Source: Flavobacteriaceae bacterium (lineage in GTDB: Bacteria > Bacteroidota > Bacteroidia > Flavobacteriales > Flavobacteriaceae). Taken from it: DNA of 24,854 nucleotides. The position numbers were made by a program, and so were the translations under genes. Of this stretch, positions 16,465 through 23,785 are shown piece after piece. The notes below the pieces were generated by a model. The model did not search any database. It was given only the letters and a program-made list of their open reading frames with translations, and had not been told where the DNA came from. Position 1 is the stretch's first letter. Each line of letters opens with the position of its first letter. The stretch covers positions 1 through 24,854 of the forward strand of contig VMCW01000043.1 in NCBI GenBank assembly GCA_008081175.1, in the 5' to 3' direction.

Positions 16465-17195
16465 TTTTCTAATTTATTTTTTATTGTGGATTCAATTCTG
16501 TCAATCAACTGGTCGATTTGTTCAGGATTGTTTTGAATTCCGGCGTGAAAAGTGAATCGAAGTTGATTACCAACAGGCATAGGAAAGTAATTGTGCACAG
16601 CAAAGTGCCAGGAGTTTTCGATGCTTATGGGCACAAGGGTTGCTTCTGGCATAGATTTAAGCAAAGTCACCAAACCTGCCTTTCTGAACGGCTGCATTTT
16701 TCCATCTCTAGAACGGGTTCCTTCAGGGAAAATAATAACAGAATGATGGTTTTTAGCAACCTTTTTTCCAAAGTCTTCTATTTTTTTGAGTGCTTTTTTG
16801 GGATTTTTTCGATCGATCAACACGGATCCTCCATGTCTCAAATTAAACGATACGCTTGGAATTCCCCTTCCCAATTCTTTTTTACTGACAAACTTTGCGT
16901 GGTATTTTCTCAAACACCAAATTAATGGAGGTATGTCAAAAGTACTTTGGTGATTGGCCACAAAAATAACACCTTTCGTTTTTGGTAAAGGAGCTTCGAG
17001 GGTATAACTAATTCGTGTGCCAAGGATATTTAAACAACGAAGAATGAAATAATTAAGAACATCTACACTTACCTTGTGCGCTTGATAACCGAAACCGTTT
17101 AAGGCAATCCATTGAACGCAATGAAAAAATACCAAGACAGTACCGAAACAAAGATAGAATAAAACACTAAGTGGATATCGCAAAAGAGTTTTCAC
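16461..17195 (-). CDS. plsC: 1-acyl-sn-glycerol-3-phosphate acyltransferase
   Basis: This membrane-bound acyltransferase makes phosphatidic acid from lysophosphatidic acid in phospholipid synthesis. The 244-residue protein has an N-terminal hydrophobic anchor (about 8-34), the catalytic HX4D motif 'NHQSTFD' (81-87; H82, D87), the substrate-binding 'FPEGTRSRDG' (156-165) and 'VPISIENS' (188-195). All the blocks of the LPLAT family are present. It follows the bacilliredoxin gene by 23 bases on the same strand. Related glycerolipid or ornithine-lipid acyltransferases share these motifs, so the exact acceptor is slightly uncertain. Confidence 0.92.
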   Translation of the reverse strand: MKTLLRYPLSVLFYLCFGTVLVFFHCVQWIALNGFGYQAHKVSVDVLNYFILRCLNILGTRISYTLEAPLPKTKGVIFVANHQSTFDIPPLIWCLRKYHAKFVSKKELGRGIPSVSFNLRHGGSVLIDRKNPKKALKKIEDFGKKVAKNHHSVIIFPEGTRSRDGKMQPFRKAGLVTLLKSMPEATLVPISIENSWHFAVHNYFPMPVGNQLRFTFHAGIQNNPEQIDQLIDRIESTIKNKLEN

Positions 17196-17218
17196 TCCTT
17201 GTTTTTTTGAGTCGTTTC

Positions 17219-17629
17219 CTAACAGTGGTCGTCGAAGGCAGCTTTTAAATTTTCAGCGATTAGTTCCGCGGGTCTCCCTTCGATGTGATGTCTCTCAATC
17301 ATATGCACCAGAGTACCGTCTTTAAATAAAGCAATACTTGGAGAGGAGGGAGGAAAAGGAACCATTAGATCACGAGCACTTTTAGTTGCTTCAATGTCAA
17401 CACCTGCAAAAACAGTCACAAGATGGTCAGGTGTTTTTTGGTTTTGTAAAGAATAATAAACACCCGGTCTTGCATTAGCTGCGGCACATCCGCAGATGGA
17501 GTTTACCACAACTAGGGTTGTTCCTGGTTTTGCAATGGCATTTGAGACGTCTTCTGAAGTAGTTAACTCCTCAAATCCGATGTTAGTCAACTCTTCACGC
17601 ATGGGTTTTACTAGTTCAGCAGGATACAT
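17219..17629 (-). CDS. Bacilliredoxin, BrxA/BrxB (YphP/YqiW) family
   Basis: This is a small thioredoxin-like disulfide protein that removes bacillithiol from mixed disulfides in bacteria making that thiol. I place the start at the ATG at 17629 (136 residues, beginning 'MYPAELVKPMREEL'), which matches the family. The frame is open further upstream, but that extension reads into the likely promoter. The active-site motif is 'ICGCAAANARPG', with C46 and C48 as the CGC pair, followed by thioredoxin-like strands ('VTVFAGVDIEAT', 'PSIALFKDG'). It probably forms an operon with plsC. Its presence suggests, but does not prove, that the organism makes bacillithiol. Confidence 0.93.
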   Translation of the reverse strand: MYPAELVKPMREELTNIGFEELTTSEDVSNAIAKPGTTLVVVNSICGCAAANARPGVYYSLQNQKTPDHLVTVFAGVDIEATKSARDLMVPFPPSSPSIALFKDGTLVHMIERHHIEGRPAELIAENLKAAFDDHC

Positions 17630-17640
17630 AATTTTTTTTT

Positions 17641-17648
17641 CAAAGATA
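17641..17648 (-). promoter_or_regulatory. Putative bacilliredoxin promoter, -7 element
   Basis: The minus strand reads TATCTTTG, an exact TAnnTTTG match, only 11 bases before the ATG at 17629. Transcription would begin some 5 or 6 bases before the start codon, giving an almost leaderless message. No good -33 TTTG is seen. The match also argues against the longer reading frame that starts upstream. Confidence 0.5.
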
Positions 17649-17670
17649 TAAATTAATGGAATCCCAGGGT

Positions 17671-17700
17671 TTTGCATCCCAATTTTATTTGTCAACTTTG
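17671..17700 (+). promoter_or_regulatory. Putative promoter of the TerB-DnaJ operon
   Basis: TTTG at 17671-17674 and CAACTTTG at 17693-17700 (7 of 8 with TAnnTTTG) are 18 bases apart, close to the Bacteroidota -33/-7 arrangement. Transcription would start near 17707, about 15 bases before the ATG at 17722. This supports the shorter start for the downstream gene. Confidence 0.5.
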
Positions 17701-17721
17701 TACAAACATTTTGAAGACATT

Positions 17722-18441
17722 ATGGTAAAATGGGTGGCAGCTTTTATGGGGTATTATCTCTTTCGACTTCCAGGGGCCTTATTGGGGTTTTTTATCGGGG
17801 GGATGATTGATCAATTTAGAGGGTCAGGAACTGTTTTTCAAAGTCGTTTTTCTTCAGTGCAGCCGGGAACCCTACAGCTCAATCTTCTAGCCCTTTCAGC
17901 AACAGTTATTAAGGCAGATGGTAAAGTAAAAGAACAAGAACTTCAGTTTGTAAGAAATTTTTTTATTTCAAATTATGGTCAGCAACAGGCACAACTCATT
18001 TTCGAAACTTTTAATGAAGAAATAAAAAAAGAAGTACAAAACATTAGTGAACTGTCTCGTGTATTTGTAACCCAAACACCCTATGAAACACGCTTACAAG
18101 TGTTGCATTTTTTATTTGGAGTCGCTCATGCGGATGGAAGTGTTTCTCAAACAGAACTCAACAAAATTGATCAAATAGCTACTGCACTAGGCATTCGCTT
18201 TTCAGACTTTGAAAGTATCAAAGCCATGTTTTTTAAAGAAACCGATAGCGCTTATAAAATTCTAGAAGTAGCTCCAACAGCATCGGCTTCTGAAATCAAA
18301 AAAGCCTATCGTACAATGGCAAAAAAATACCATCCAGATAAATTGCAATCTCAGGACCCTGCTTTAATTAAGGGAGCACAGCAAAAATTTCAGGAGGTAC
18401 AGAAAGCTTATGAAACAATCCAAAAAGAAAGAGGTCTATAA
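17722..18441 (+). CDS. TerB-domain and DnaJ-domain membrane-anchored co-chaperone (DjlA-like)
   Basis: This is a 239-residue protein. A hydrophobic, glycine-rich N-terminus (about 4-30, 'LPGALLGFFIGGMID') probably anchors it to the membrane. A TerB-like helical domain follows (about 48-165), with the paired 'IKADGKVKEQEL' and 'AHADGSVSQTEL' motifs, and then a C-terminal J domain (about 175-237) with HPD at 204-206. The order matches DjlA of proteobacteria, a membrane co-chaperone that stimulates DnaK. I chose the ATG at 17722 (beginning 'MVKWVAAFMGYYLF') because it fits the family and the promoter; an in-frame start at 17656 would add 22 residues read from promoter DNA. The next gene starts directly after its stop codon. 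Confidence 0.9.
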   Translation: MVKWVAAFMGYYLFRLPGALLGFFIGGMIDQFRGSGTVFQSRFSSVQPGTLQLNLLALSATVIKADGKVKEQELQFVRNFFISNYGQQQAQLIFETFNEEIKKEVQNISELSRVFVTQTPYETRLQVLHFLFGVAHADGSVSQTELNKIDQIATALGIRFSDFESIKAMFFKETDSAYKILEVAPTASASEIKKAYRTMAKKYHPDKLQSQDPALIKGAQQKFQEVQKAYETIQKERGL

Positions 18442-19017
18442 ATGGAAACACTTTGGTTTTATTTAGAGTTGGGATTCTGGCATGTAATTGACTGGGAGGG
18501 ATTAGATCATTTTTATTTTATTAGCACTTTGGCATTGCCCTTTGCTTTCAGACAATTTAGAACATTACTTTGGTGGGTAACACTTTTTACAATAGGTCAC
18601 ACCCTTTCATTAATAGGTAATTTTTATCTCGATATTCCTGTTTCTTCATATTGGATTGAATTATTGATTCCTTTCACCATCGCATTAAATACTTTCGGGT
18701 TGTTTTTTACAAGCCAAAAAAAGAATTACGCTACCTATTCTTTTTTCTATTCTATAATAACTGTTGTTTTTGGCATCATACACGGATTGGGATTTGGGAG
18801 ATACTTCAAAATGTTAATACCTGAAGATCAAGTCAGCCTTTCACTTTTTTCATTCGCACTAGGGGTTGAAGGGGCACAAGTTGTAATTGTAATTGGTGTA
18901 CTTCTATTAAGCTATTTGGTGCTTTATTTTTTAAAAATTCCAAAAAATCGATGGGAGCAATTTACAGGGGCACTTATTTTAATACAAGCACTGATAATGA
19001 TTTCAGACCGAATCTAA
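18442..19017 (+). CDS. HupE/UreJ-family membrane protein
   Basis: This is a 191-residue protein with about six hydrophobic helices, resembling the HupE/UreJ family of putative nickel or other metal permeases. Conserved polar positions within helices are H14, D22-H23 in 'GLDHFYF', H53 in 'TIGHTLSL', and 'IHGLGFGRYF' (113-122). In the family these histidines and acids are thought to carry the metal. No hydrogenase or urease gene is in the window, so the metal or other substrate is unknown. It abuts the TerB-DnaJ gene with no gap, so the two are probably translated together. Confidence 0.8.
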   Translation: METLWFYLELGFWHVIDWEGLDHFYFISTLALPFAFRQFRTLLWWVTLFTIGHTLSLIGNFYLDIPVSSYWIELLIPFTIALNTFGLFFTSQKKNYATYSFFYSIITVVFGIIHGLGFGRYFKMLIPEDQVSLSLFSFALGVEGAQVVIVIGVLLLSYLVLYFLKIPKNRWEQFTGALILIQALIMISDRI

Positions 19018-19038
19018 ATCAAATTAAATTCGAAGTGC

Positions 19039-19046
19039 TATCTTCG
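19039..19046 (+). promoter_or_regulatory. Possible internal promoter before dCMP deaminase gene
   Basis: TATCTTCG matches TAnnTTTG at 7 of 8 positions and ends 5 bases before the ATG at 19052, so any transcript from it would be leaderless. It also forms the right arm of a short inverted repeat, CGAAG (19031-19035) and CTTCG (19042-19046). Evidence is weak. Confidence 0.3.
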
Positions 19047-19051
19047 TAACA

Positions 19052-19486
19052 ATGGTGGAAAAAAAGCAAGAAAAGTACGATAGAGCCTATCTTAAAATGG
19101 CGAGAATCTGGGGGCAGCTTTCCTATTGCGAAAGAAAAAAAGTAGGAGCTTTAATTGTAAAAGACCGCATGATCATTTCAGATGGCTACAACGGTACTCC
19201 CTCTGGTTTTGAAAACATCTGTGAAGATGAAGAGCATTACACCAAGTGGTATGTTCTTCATGCAGAAGCAAATGCAATATTAAAAGTTGCGGCTTCTACT
19301 CAATCTTGCAAGGGGGCTACCCTATACATCACACTTTCTCCATGTAAGGAATGCAGTAAGTTAATACATCAATCAGGAATAGTACGAGTTGTGTATGCAA
19401 AGGAATACAAAGATAAAACAGGCTTAGAATTTTTATCGAGAGCAGGAGTTAGCTTGATTCATTTACCTGAGAAAAATAAAGTCTGA
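19052..19486 (+). CDS. dCMP deaminase family protein (ComEB-like)
   Basis: This zinc-dependent cytidine/deoxycytidylate deaminase is expected to convert dCMP to dUMP, feeding thymidylate synthesis. The 144-residue protein shows the zinc motif 'HAEANAIL' (70-77; H70 ligand, E72 proton shuttle) and 'PCKECSKLI' (97-105; C98 and C101). Upstream, 'DGYNGTPSGFENICED' (44-59) is characteristic of the dCMP deaminase branch. It starts 34 bases after the HupE-like gene, and its TGA overlaps the ATG of the protease gene by one base. Homologues are also annotated as ComE operon protein 2. Confidence 0.93.
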   Translation: MVEKKQEKYDRAYLKMARIWGQLSYCERKKVGALIVKDRMIISDGYNGTPSGFENICEDEEHYTKWYVLHAEANAILKVAASTQSCKGATLYITLSPCKECSKLIHQSGIVRVVYAKEYKDKTGLEFLSRAGVSLIHLPEKNKV

Positions 19487-21078
19487 TGAAAAGAAACACC
19501 TTTTTTTTATTTCTCATTGTTTTGCTCTCAATTGCGATAGGATACCTTTTTGGTTCGCATCAAAATGCCTTAATAAGACCAGAAATTGATGGAAGTCACC
19601 CCAGCATCAGCAAGTTAAACCAGTTGATGACCTATTTGACCAGAGATTATGTAGATAAAATAAATGCAGACAGTCTGGTACGAGAAGTAATTGAAGACAT
19701 CGTAGCCGAATTGGATCCCCATTCAGTTTACATTCCAGCGGTGGAGAGTGAGTCCTTGTCTGAGAGTATGCAAGGGAATTTTGAGGGAATTGGTGTTCAG
19801 TTTAGAATGGTCCAAGACACTATAGCGGTAAGTAGGGTCATGGAAGGAGGCCCTAGTGAGCGAGCTGGCTTAAAAGCGGGAGACCGAATATTAATGGCAG
19901 ATCAAGACACTTTATACTCCAAAAATTTGCAGAGCAATCAAATCGTATCCAGGTTGAAGGGGAGTGCTGCTACAACCGTTCAGTTAAAAGTGTTTCGAAA
20001 GTTGCAAGATTCCATTCTTACCTTTGATATTGTAAGAGGACCGGTGCCTTTGCCCAGTGTAAGTGCTTCCTATCTGATCAATAACACTACAGGCTACATC
20101 AAAATCAATCGCTTTTCACAAACAACCTATATCGAATTTCAAGAAGCCATAAAGGGGTTGATCGATCAAGAAATAAAGGATTTAATCTTAGATCTTAGGG
20201 GAAATCCAGGAGGGTATTTACTGCCAGCTAAACAAATTGCGGATGATTTTTTAGAAGCCAGTAAGCCTATTGTTATTGTGGAAGGCAATAATGGTAAACG
20301 TGAGCAAACCATTTCATCAGGAAGTGGTCTTTTTGAGAAAGGCAGTCTTTTTGTCCTTGTAGACGAGGATTCTGCTTCTGCTAGTGAAGTGATTGCCGGA
20401 GCCATACAAGATAACGATAGAGGATGGATCATGGGTCGTCGTACTTTTGGTAAAGGACTTGTTCAACAACAAATGCCCTTAGGCCAAGGAGATCAAGTGC
20501 GACTTACAACAGCGCGTTACTATACTCCTACCGGTAGATCCATCCAAAGGCCTTATGATTCCTCTTCTCGTGAAGATTATTATGCCGAAGTTCAAAAACG
20601 ATACCAATCGGGTGAAATGGAAGATCCTACGAAGATTCCAGTCAATGACAGTCTGGTTTTTAAAACCCCTAAGGGAAGAATCGTCTATGGTGGAGGCGGA
20701 ATAACACCAGACATTTACATCTCTAATGAGGACGATCCTCAAACGGCTTGGAGTCGCTACCTTATTGCATCCAATCTGATTGACCTTTTTGTTTTTTTAG
20801 AATTGGACAAGAACTTTAAGAAATACGATTTCACCAATGCTCCCAGATTTTTCAACGAAGAGTTGCCTTTTCAAGAGGAGTTTCTCGAGGCCTTCAAAAC
20901 GTTTTGCAAAGACTATTCTATTCCAATTGAAATAACCAGCGAGAATAAAAAAAGTATCTTAAATTCAATAAAAGCAGTTATTGCACTTCAACGTTTTAAT
21001 GAAAATATGTATATCAGAATTCTTAATCAAACGGATCCTTTCATACATAGAGCATTAGAAGAAATCAAAAGTCGCTGA
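19486..21078 (+). CDS. Carboxy-terminal processing protease (S41 family, PDZ domain)
   Basis: This is a 530-residue envelope protease. An N-terminal signal anchor (about 5-22) is followed by a helical segment, a PDZ domain (about 97-185, 'EGIGVQF', 'GPSERAGLKAGDRIL') and the S41 catalytic domain. The catalytic serine is S298 in 'SASASEVIAGA' and the general base is K323 in 'TFGKGLVQQ', 25 residues later as in known Ctp proteases. 'LRGNPGGYL' (237-245) is the oxyanion-region motif. The C-terminal 150 residues extend beyond the core and are family-typical. It is coupled to the dCMP deaminase gene by a one-base overlap, and its stop is one base from the stop of the small membrane protein on the other strand. 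Confidence 0.95.
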   Translation: MKRNTFFLFLIVLLSIAIGYLFGSHQNALIRPEIDGSHPSISKLNQLMTYLTRDYVDKINADSLVREVIEDIVAELDPHSVYIPAVESESLSESMQGNFEGIGVQFRMVQDTIAVSRVMEGGPSERAGLKAGDRILMADQDTLYSKNLQSNQIVSRLKGSAATTVQLKVFRKLQDSILTFDIVRGPVPLPSVSASYLINNTTGYIKINRFSQTTYIEFQEAIKGLIDQEIKDLILDLRGNPGGYLLPAKQIADDFLEASKPIVIVEGNNGKREQTISSGSGLFEKGSLFVLVDEDSASASEVIAGAIQDNDRGWIMGRRTFGKGLVQQQMPLGQGDQVRLTTARYYTPTGRSIQRPYDSSSREDYYAEVQKRYQSGEMEDPTKIPVNDSLVFKTPKGRIVYGGGGITPDIYISNEDDPQTAWSRYLIASNLIDLFVFLELDKNFKKYDFTNAPRFFNEELPFQEEFLEAFKTFCKDYSIPIEITSENKKSILNSIKAVIALQRFNENMYIRILNQTDPFIHRALEEIKSR

Positions 21079-21079
21079 G

Positions 21080-21277
21080 TTATTCCTTAACTTTTTGAGC
21101 GATCTTTTTCGACAACATTAAAATAAGCAGGAGCAAAAAAGAACTTGCAGAAGCCAGGACTCCAATTACAGCAACACTACTCTTTCCAGAGAGTGGGCTT
21201 TCCCAATTTACTTGAAATAGATTAAAAATGCAGATTCCTATGGCAAGGAGCATTAATATGGGAAGTGCTATTTTCAT
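21080..21277 (-). CDS. Small two-helix membrane protein, unknown function
   Basis: This is a 65-residue protein with two hydrophobic segments (about 3-22 and 35-58), a polar linker and a basic C-terminal tail ('KKIAQKVKE'). I do not recognise a family. It starts 5 bases after the MarC stop on the same strand, which argues that it is a real gene co-transcribed with MarC. Its stop lies one base from the stop of the converging protease gene, leaving no room for a terminator between them. Confidence 0.65.
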   Translation of the reverse strand: MKIALPILMLLAIGICIFNLFQVNWESPLSGKSSVAVIGVLASASSFLLLLILMLSKKIAQKVKE

Positions 21278-21282
21278 TTTTT

Positions 21283-21858
21283 TTAATTATTAAAAAGTTG
21301 ACCAATATTAGTGGTAAATAATTTTACAGCAATGGCCAACAAAACAATTCCAAATACTTTTCGAATGATATTTATACCCGATTTTCCAAGTCGCTTCCCT
21401 ATGTGTTTGGATGTTTTTAAAATCAGATAGACAAATAAAATATTGATTAATATTGCTATTATTATATTCAATACGTGATATTCTGCACGAAGGGAGAGTA
21501 GTGAAGTCATGGTTCCAGCACCAGCAATCATAGGAAAAGCTAAAGGCACTATAGATGCAGTTTCTGGAGCTTCGTCTCTGTAAAGGGTGATTCCTAAAAT
21601 CATTTCCAGTGCTAAAAAAAAGATTACAAAAGAACCTGCAACGGCAAAGGAATTAATGTCAATTCCAATGAGCTTGAGAATTTCTTCCCCCAGGAACAAA
21701 AAACCAATCATGATGATGGCAGCAACAACTGAAGCTTTTTCAGATTGTATATGACCCACTTTTTCTCTTAGTGTGATGATCAGTGGAATACTTCCAACAA
21801 TATCGATAACTGCAAATAAAATGACACTGGCAGTCAACATTTCCTTAAAATCAAACAC
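21283..21858 (-). CDS. MarC/NAAT-family integral membrane protein
   Basis: This is a MarC-family protein with about six helices. The start I prefer is GTG at 21858, giving 191 residues beginning 'MFDFKEMLTASVILFAVIDI'. It is preceded by AAAGGAG four bases upstream and by a perfect -7 box at the complement of 21877-21884. The upstream ATG at 21891 would lie on the wrong side of that box. Family markers are 'AVIDIVGSIPLIITL', 'FLALEMILGITLY' and 'VPLAFPMIAGAGTMTSLL'. Related proteins have been linked to amino-acid or small-molecule transport, but the original multiple-antibiotic-resistance link is not supported, so the role is unknown. Confidence 0.85.
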   Translation of the reverse strand: MFDFKEMLTASVILFAVIDIVGSIPLIITLREKVGHIQSEKASVVAAIIMIGFLFLGEEILKLIGIDINSFAVAGSFVIFFLALEMILGITLYRDEAPETASIVPLAFPMIAGAGTMTSLLSLRAEYHVLNIIIAILINILFVYLILKTSKHIGKRLGKSGINIIRKVFGIVLLAIAVKLFTTNIGQLFNN

Positions 21859-21862
21859 GAGG

Positions 21863-21869
21863 CTCCTTT
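21863..21869 (-). promoter_or_regulatory. Ribosome binding site deciding the MarC start
   Basis: The minus strand reads AAAGGAG, separated by four bases (CCTC) from the GTG at 21858. A good Shine-Dalgarno match is unusual in this window and favours this GTG over the ATG at 21891 and the ATG at 21840. Confidence 0.55.
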
Positions 21870-21876
21870 TTTTTTG

Positions 21877-21884
21877 CAAATCTA
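21877..21884 (-). promoter_or_regulatory. Putative marC promoter, -7 element
   Basis: The minus strand reads TAGATTTG, an exact TAnnTTTG match. Transcription would begin near 21870, just ahead of the AAAGGAG ribosome binding site. The site lies inside the reading frame if the ATG at 21891 were used, which is a reason to reject that start. Confidence 0.5.
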
Positions 21885-21938
21885 CTTCCATTCTTCAAAA
21901 AAAAGCTGTTTTAATTGTTTATTTTTAACAAAAAAAGA

Positions 21939-22505
21939 GTGATTGCTATAGAAAACACCTTGGTGTCTGATGACTTAATTTCCAAAGAATTTGTTTGTAA
22001 TATATCAAAGTGTAAAGGGGAATGTTGTGTTGCAGGAGAAGCTGGAGCCCCACTTGAAAAAAAAGAAGTGACTTGGCTTAAAAACAACTATTCTAAAATC
22101 AAACCATTTTTGAGTTCTAAAGGAATAGAGTCAATCAAACAACAAGGGGTCTTTGTAAAAGGACTGGATGGAGATTTTGAAACTCCACTTGTGGAGGGTA
22201 AAGAATGTGCATACACAGTTTTTAATGCAAATGGAACGGCTTCTTGTGGAATAGAAAATGCATTTAAACAAGGAGTAATCGATTTCCAAAAACCGATATC
22301 TTGTCATCTATATCCTGTTCGGGTGCAGGAGTATGATGAGTTGACCGCGGTAAACTATCACAGTTGGTCGGTTTGTTCAGATGCTTGTTCATTGGGTAGT
22401 GAATTAAAAATACCCGTGTATCAATTTGTGAAAAAGGCTCTGATTCGAAAATTTGGAAAGGATTGGTATCTTGCTCTCGAAGAACAAGCAAAAATGACCT
22501 CCTGA
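21939..22505 (+). CDS. DUF3109 family cysteine-rich protein, probable metal or Fe-S binding
   Basis: This is a 188-residue cytosolic protein of the DUF3109 family, function unknown. I place the start at GTG 21939 (beginning 'MIAIENTLVSDDLI'), which matches the common N-terminus; a TTG at 21915 would add eight residues. Nine cysteines are visible: C20, C25, C29-C30 ('CNISKCKGECCVAG'), C90, C103, C122 ('CHLYPVR'), C146 and C150 ('CSDAC'). The pattern recalls the YkgJ-type zinc/iron-chelating proteins, so a metal or Fe-S site is likely. It is divergent from the MarC gene with an 80-base gap. Confidence 0.8.
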   Translation: MIAIENTLVSDDLISKEFVCNISKCKGECCVAGEAGAPLEKKEVTWLKNNYSKIKPFLSSKGIESIKQQGVFVKGLDGDFETPLVEGKECAYTVFNANGTASCGIENAFKQGVIDFQKPISCHLYPVRVQEYDELTAVNYHSWSVCSDACSLGSELKIPVYQFVKKALIRKFGKDWYLALEEQAKMTS

Positions 22506-22550
22506 TTTTTTTGTAGTGTTTTTAGGGGTTCGCGTGCTTTTATTTTTTTA

Positions 22551-22578
22551 AAATACTGATAATCAGATTTTTAAAAAT
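22551..22578. repeat. AT-rich palindromes in the region before nrdB
   Basis: CTGAT-A-ATCAG (22556-22566) is a perfect 11-base palindrome about a central A, flanked by AAAT and ATTT, which also pair if one A is bulged. It is followed by ATTTTTAAAAAT (22567-22578), another palindrome. It lies 50 bases after the DUF3109 stop and about 155 bases before nrdB. As RNA the hairpin would be weak, so a protein-binding site is as likely as a terminator. The rest of the 227-base gap is AT-rich with no further gene. Confidence 0.3.
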
Positions 22579-22675
22579 TCAAAATTTATCGAAATAAACA
22601 CTCTCAACTGCCTTTTTGTTAAAAACTAAGCCTCTTTGTGGAAAAGTTGCTCTTTCAATTTTAAAGACAATTTAG

Positions 22676-22683
22676 AATCTTTG
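22676..22683 (+). promoter_or_regulatory. Possible nrdB promoter, -7 element
   Basis: AATCTTTG matches TAnnTTTG at 7 of 8 positions and would start transcription around 22690, leaving a leader of about 43 bases before the nrdB ATG. A TTG at 22647-22649 is the nearest -33 candidate but is a little far upstream. A role for this box is likely only from its position. Confidence 0.35.
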
Positions 22684-22732
22684 TTGAAGACAAATCAATC
22701 AATTTTTAACTCAAAAGATAATCACGCAAAAG

Positions 22733-23710
22733 ATGGCAGCAGTAGAACCAATTCTCCAAGAAAACGAAAACCGTTTTGTAATTTTTCCAATTCAACACCA
22801 CGACATTTGGGAGTGGTATAAAAAAATGGAAGCGAGCTTTTGGACTGCTGAAGAAATTGATTTGCATCAAGACCTCACAGACTGGAATACAAAACTAAAT
22901 GACGATGAAAAATATTTCATCAAACACATCCTTGCGTTTTTTGCAGCATCAGATGGAATTGTAAATGAAAACTTAGCAGAAAATTTTGTAAACGAAGTGC
23001 AGTATTCTGAAGCTAAGTTTTTTTATGGGTTTCAAATCATGATGGAGAACATCCATTCTGAAACCTATTCGTTGCTCATTGATACTTACGTCAAGGACGA
23101 TGTAGAAAAAGACAAACTATTCAAAGCTATAGAAGTATTTCCAGCAATTAAGAAAAAAGCAGACTGGGCACTGAGATGGATTGAGTCTGATTCTTTCGCA
23201 GAACGCCTCATCGCTTTTGCAGCAGTCGAAGGAATTTTCTTTTCAGGTGCTTTTTGTTCTATCTTCTGGTTGAAGAAAAGAGGATTAATGCCTGGATTGA
23301 CCTTTTCTAATGAGTTAATTTCTCGTGATGAAGGAGTCCACTGTGATTTTGCTGTTCATTTACACAACAATCACTTGGTCAATAAAGTGCCTCCAGCACG
23401 CATTAAAGAAATTTTACTTGATGCACTCAACATTGAACGTGAGTTTATCACAGAGTCACTTCCCATTAGTCTCATTGGTATGAATGCCAAGCTAATGACC
23501 CAGTATTTGGAATTTGTGACAGATCGATTACTGGTTGAACTCGGTCTTGAAAAAGAGTTTAACGTAAGCAATCCCTTTGATTTTATGGACATGATTTCTC
23601 TTCAAGGAAAAACCAACTTCTTTGAAAAGCGCGTTGGAGAATATCAAAAAGCAGGAGTGTTAAACAATGAAAAGAAAGATGAAAAAATCAGTTTTGATGC
23701 TGATTTCTAA
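22733..23710 (+). CDS. nrdB: Class I ribonucleotide reductase, small (beta/R2) subunit
   Basis: The R2 subunit holds the di-metal site and tyrosyl radical needed to reduce ribonucleotides. Over 325 residues all ligands expected by comparison with mouse R2 are present: D74 in 'AASDGIVNENL', E105 and H108 in 'MENIHSETYSLL', E166 in 'AAVEGIFFSG', and E200 and H203 in 'SRDEGVHCDF'. The radical tyrosine is Y112. The N-terminal region ('FVIFPIQHHDIWEWYKKME') and the C-terminal tail 'ISFDADF', which docks on R1, resemble the eukaryote-like R2 branch more than the enterobacterial one. It precedes nrdA by 75 bases on the same strand. Confidence 0.97.
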   Translation: MAAVEPILQENENRFVIFPIQHHDIWEWYKKMEASFWTAEEIDLHQDLTDWNTKLNDDEKYFIKHILAFFAASDGIVNENLAENFVNEVQYSEAKFFYGFQIMMENIHSETYSLLIDTYVKDDVEKDKLFKAIEVFPAIKKKADWALRWIESDSFAERLIAFAAVEGIFFSGAFCSIFWLKKRGLMPGLTFSNELISRDEGVHCDFAVHLHNNHLVNKVPPARIKEILLDALNIEREFITESLPISLIGMNAKLMTQYLEFVTDRLLVELGLEKEFNVSNPFDFMDMISLQGKTNFFEKRVGEYQKAGVLNNEKKDEKISFDADF

Positions 23711-23785
23711 TCTCACTCTTTTTATTTAAGTGCCCCACCTTTCCATAGCTTAAAAAAGTATAGTAATAATTTTAAAGAGTAAAGC

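Noticed and set aside
17630..17695. N-terminal 22-residue extension of bacilliredoxin
   Set aside because: It would be encoded across a perfect TAnnTTTG promoter box and across the divergent gene's promoter, and the family starts at the MYP-type N-terminus.
17656..17721. N-terminal 22-residue extension of the TerB-DnaJ protein
   Set aside because: It lies over the putative -33/-7 promoter, and the shorter start gives the usual membrane-anchor N-terminus.
23715..23779. ACTCTTT and AAAGAGT as a hairpin between nrdB and nrdA
   Set aside because: The arms are seven bases with a loop of about 50 bases in AT-rich DNA, too weak to claim a structure.
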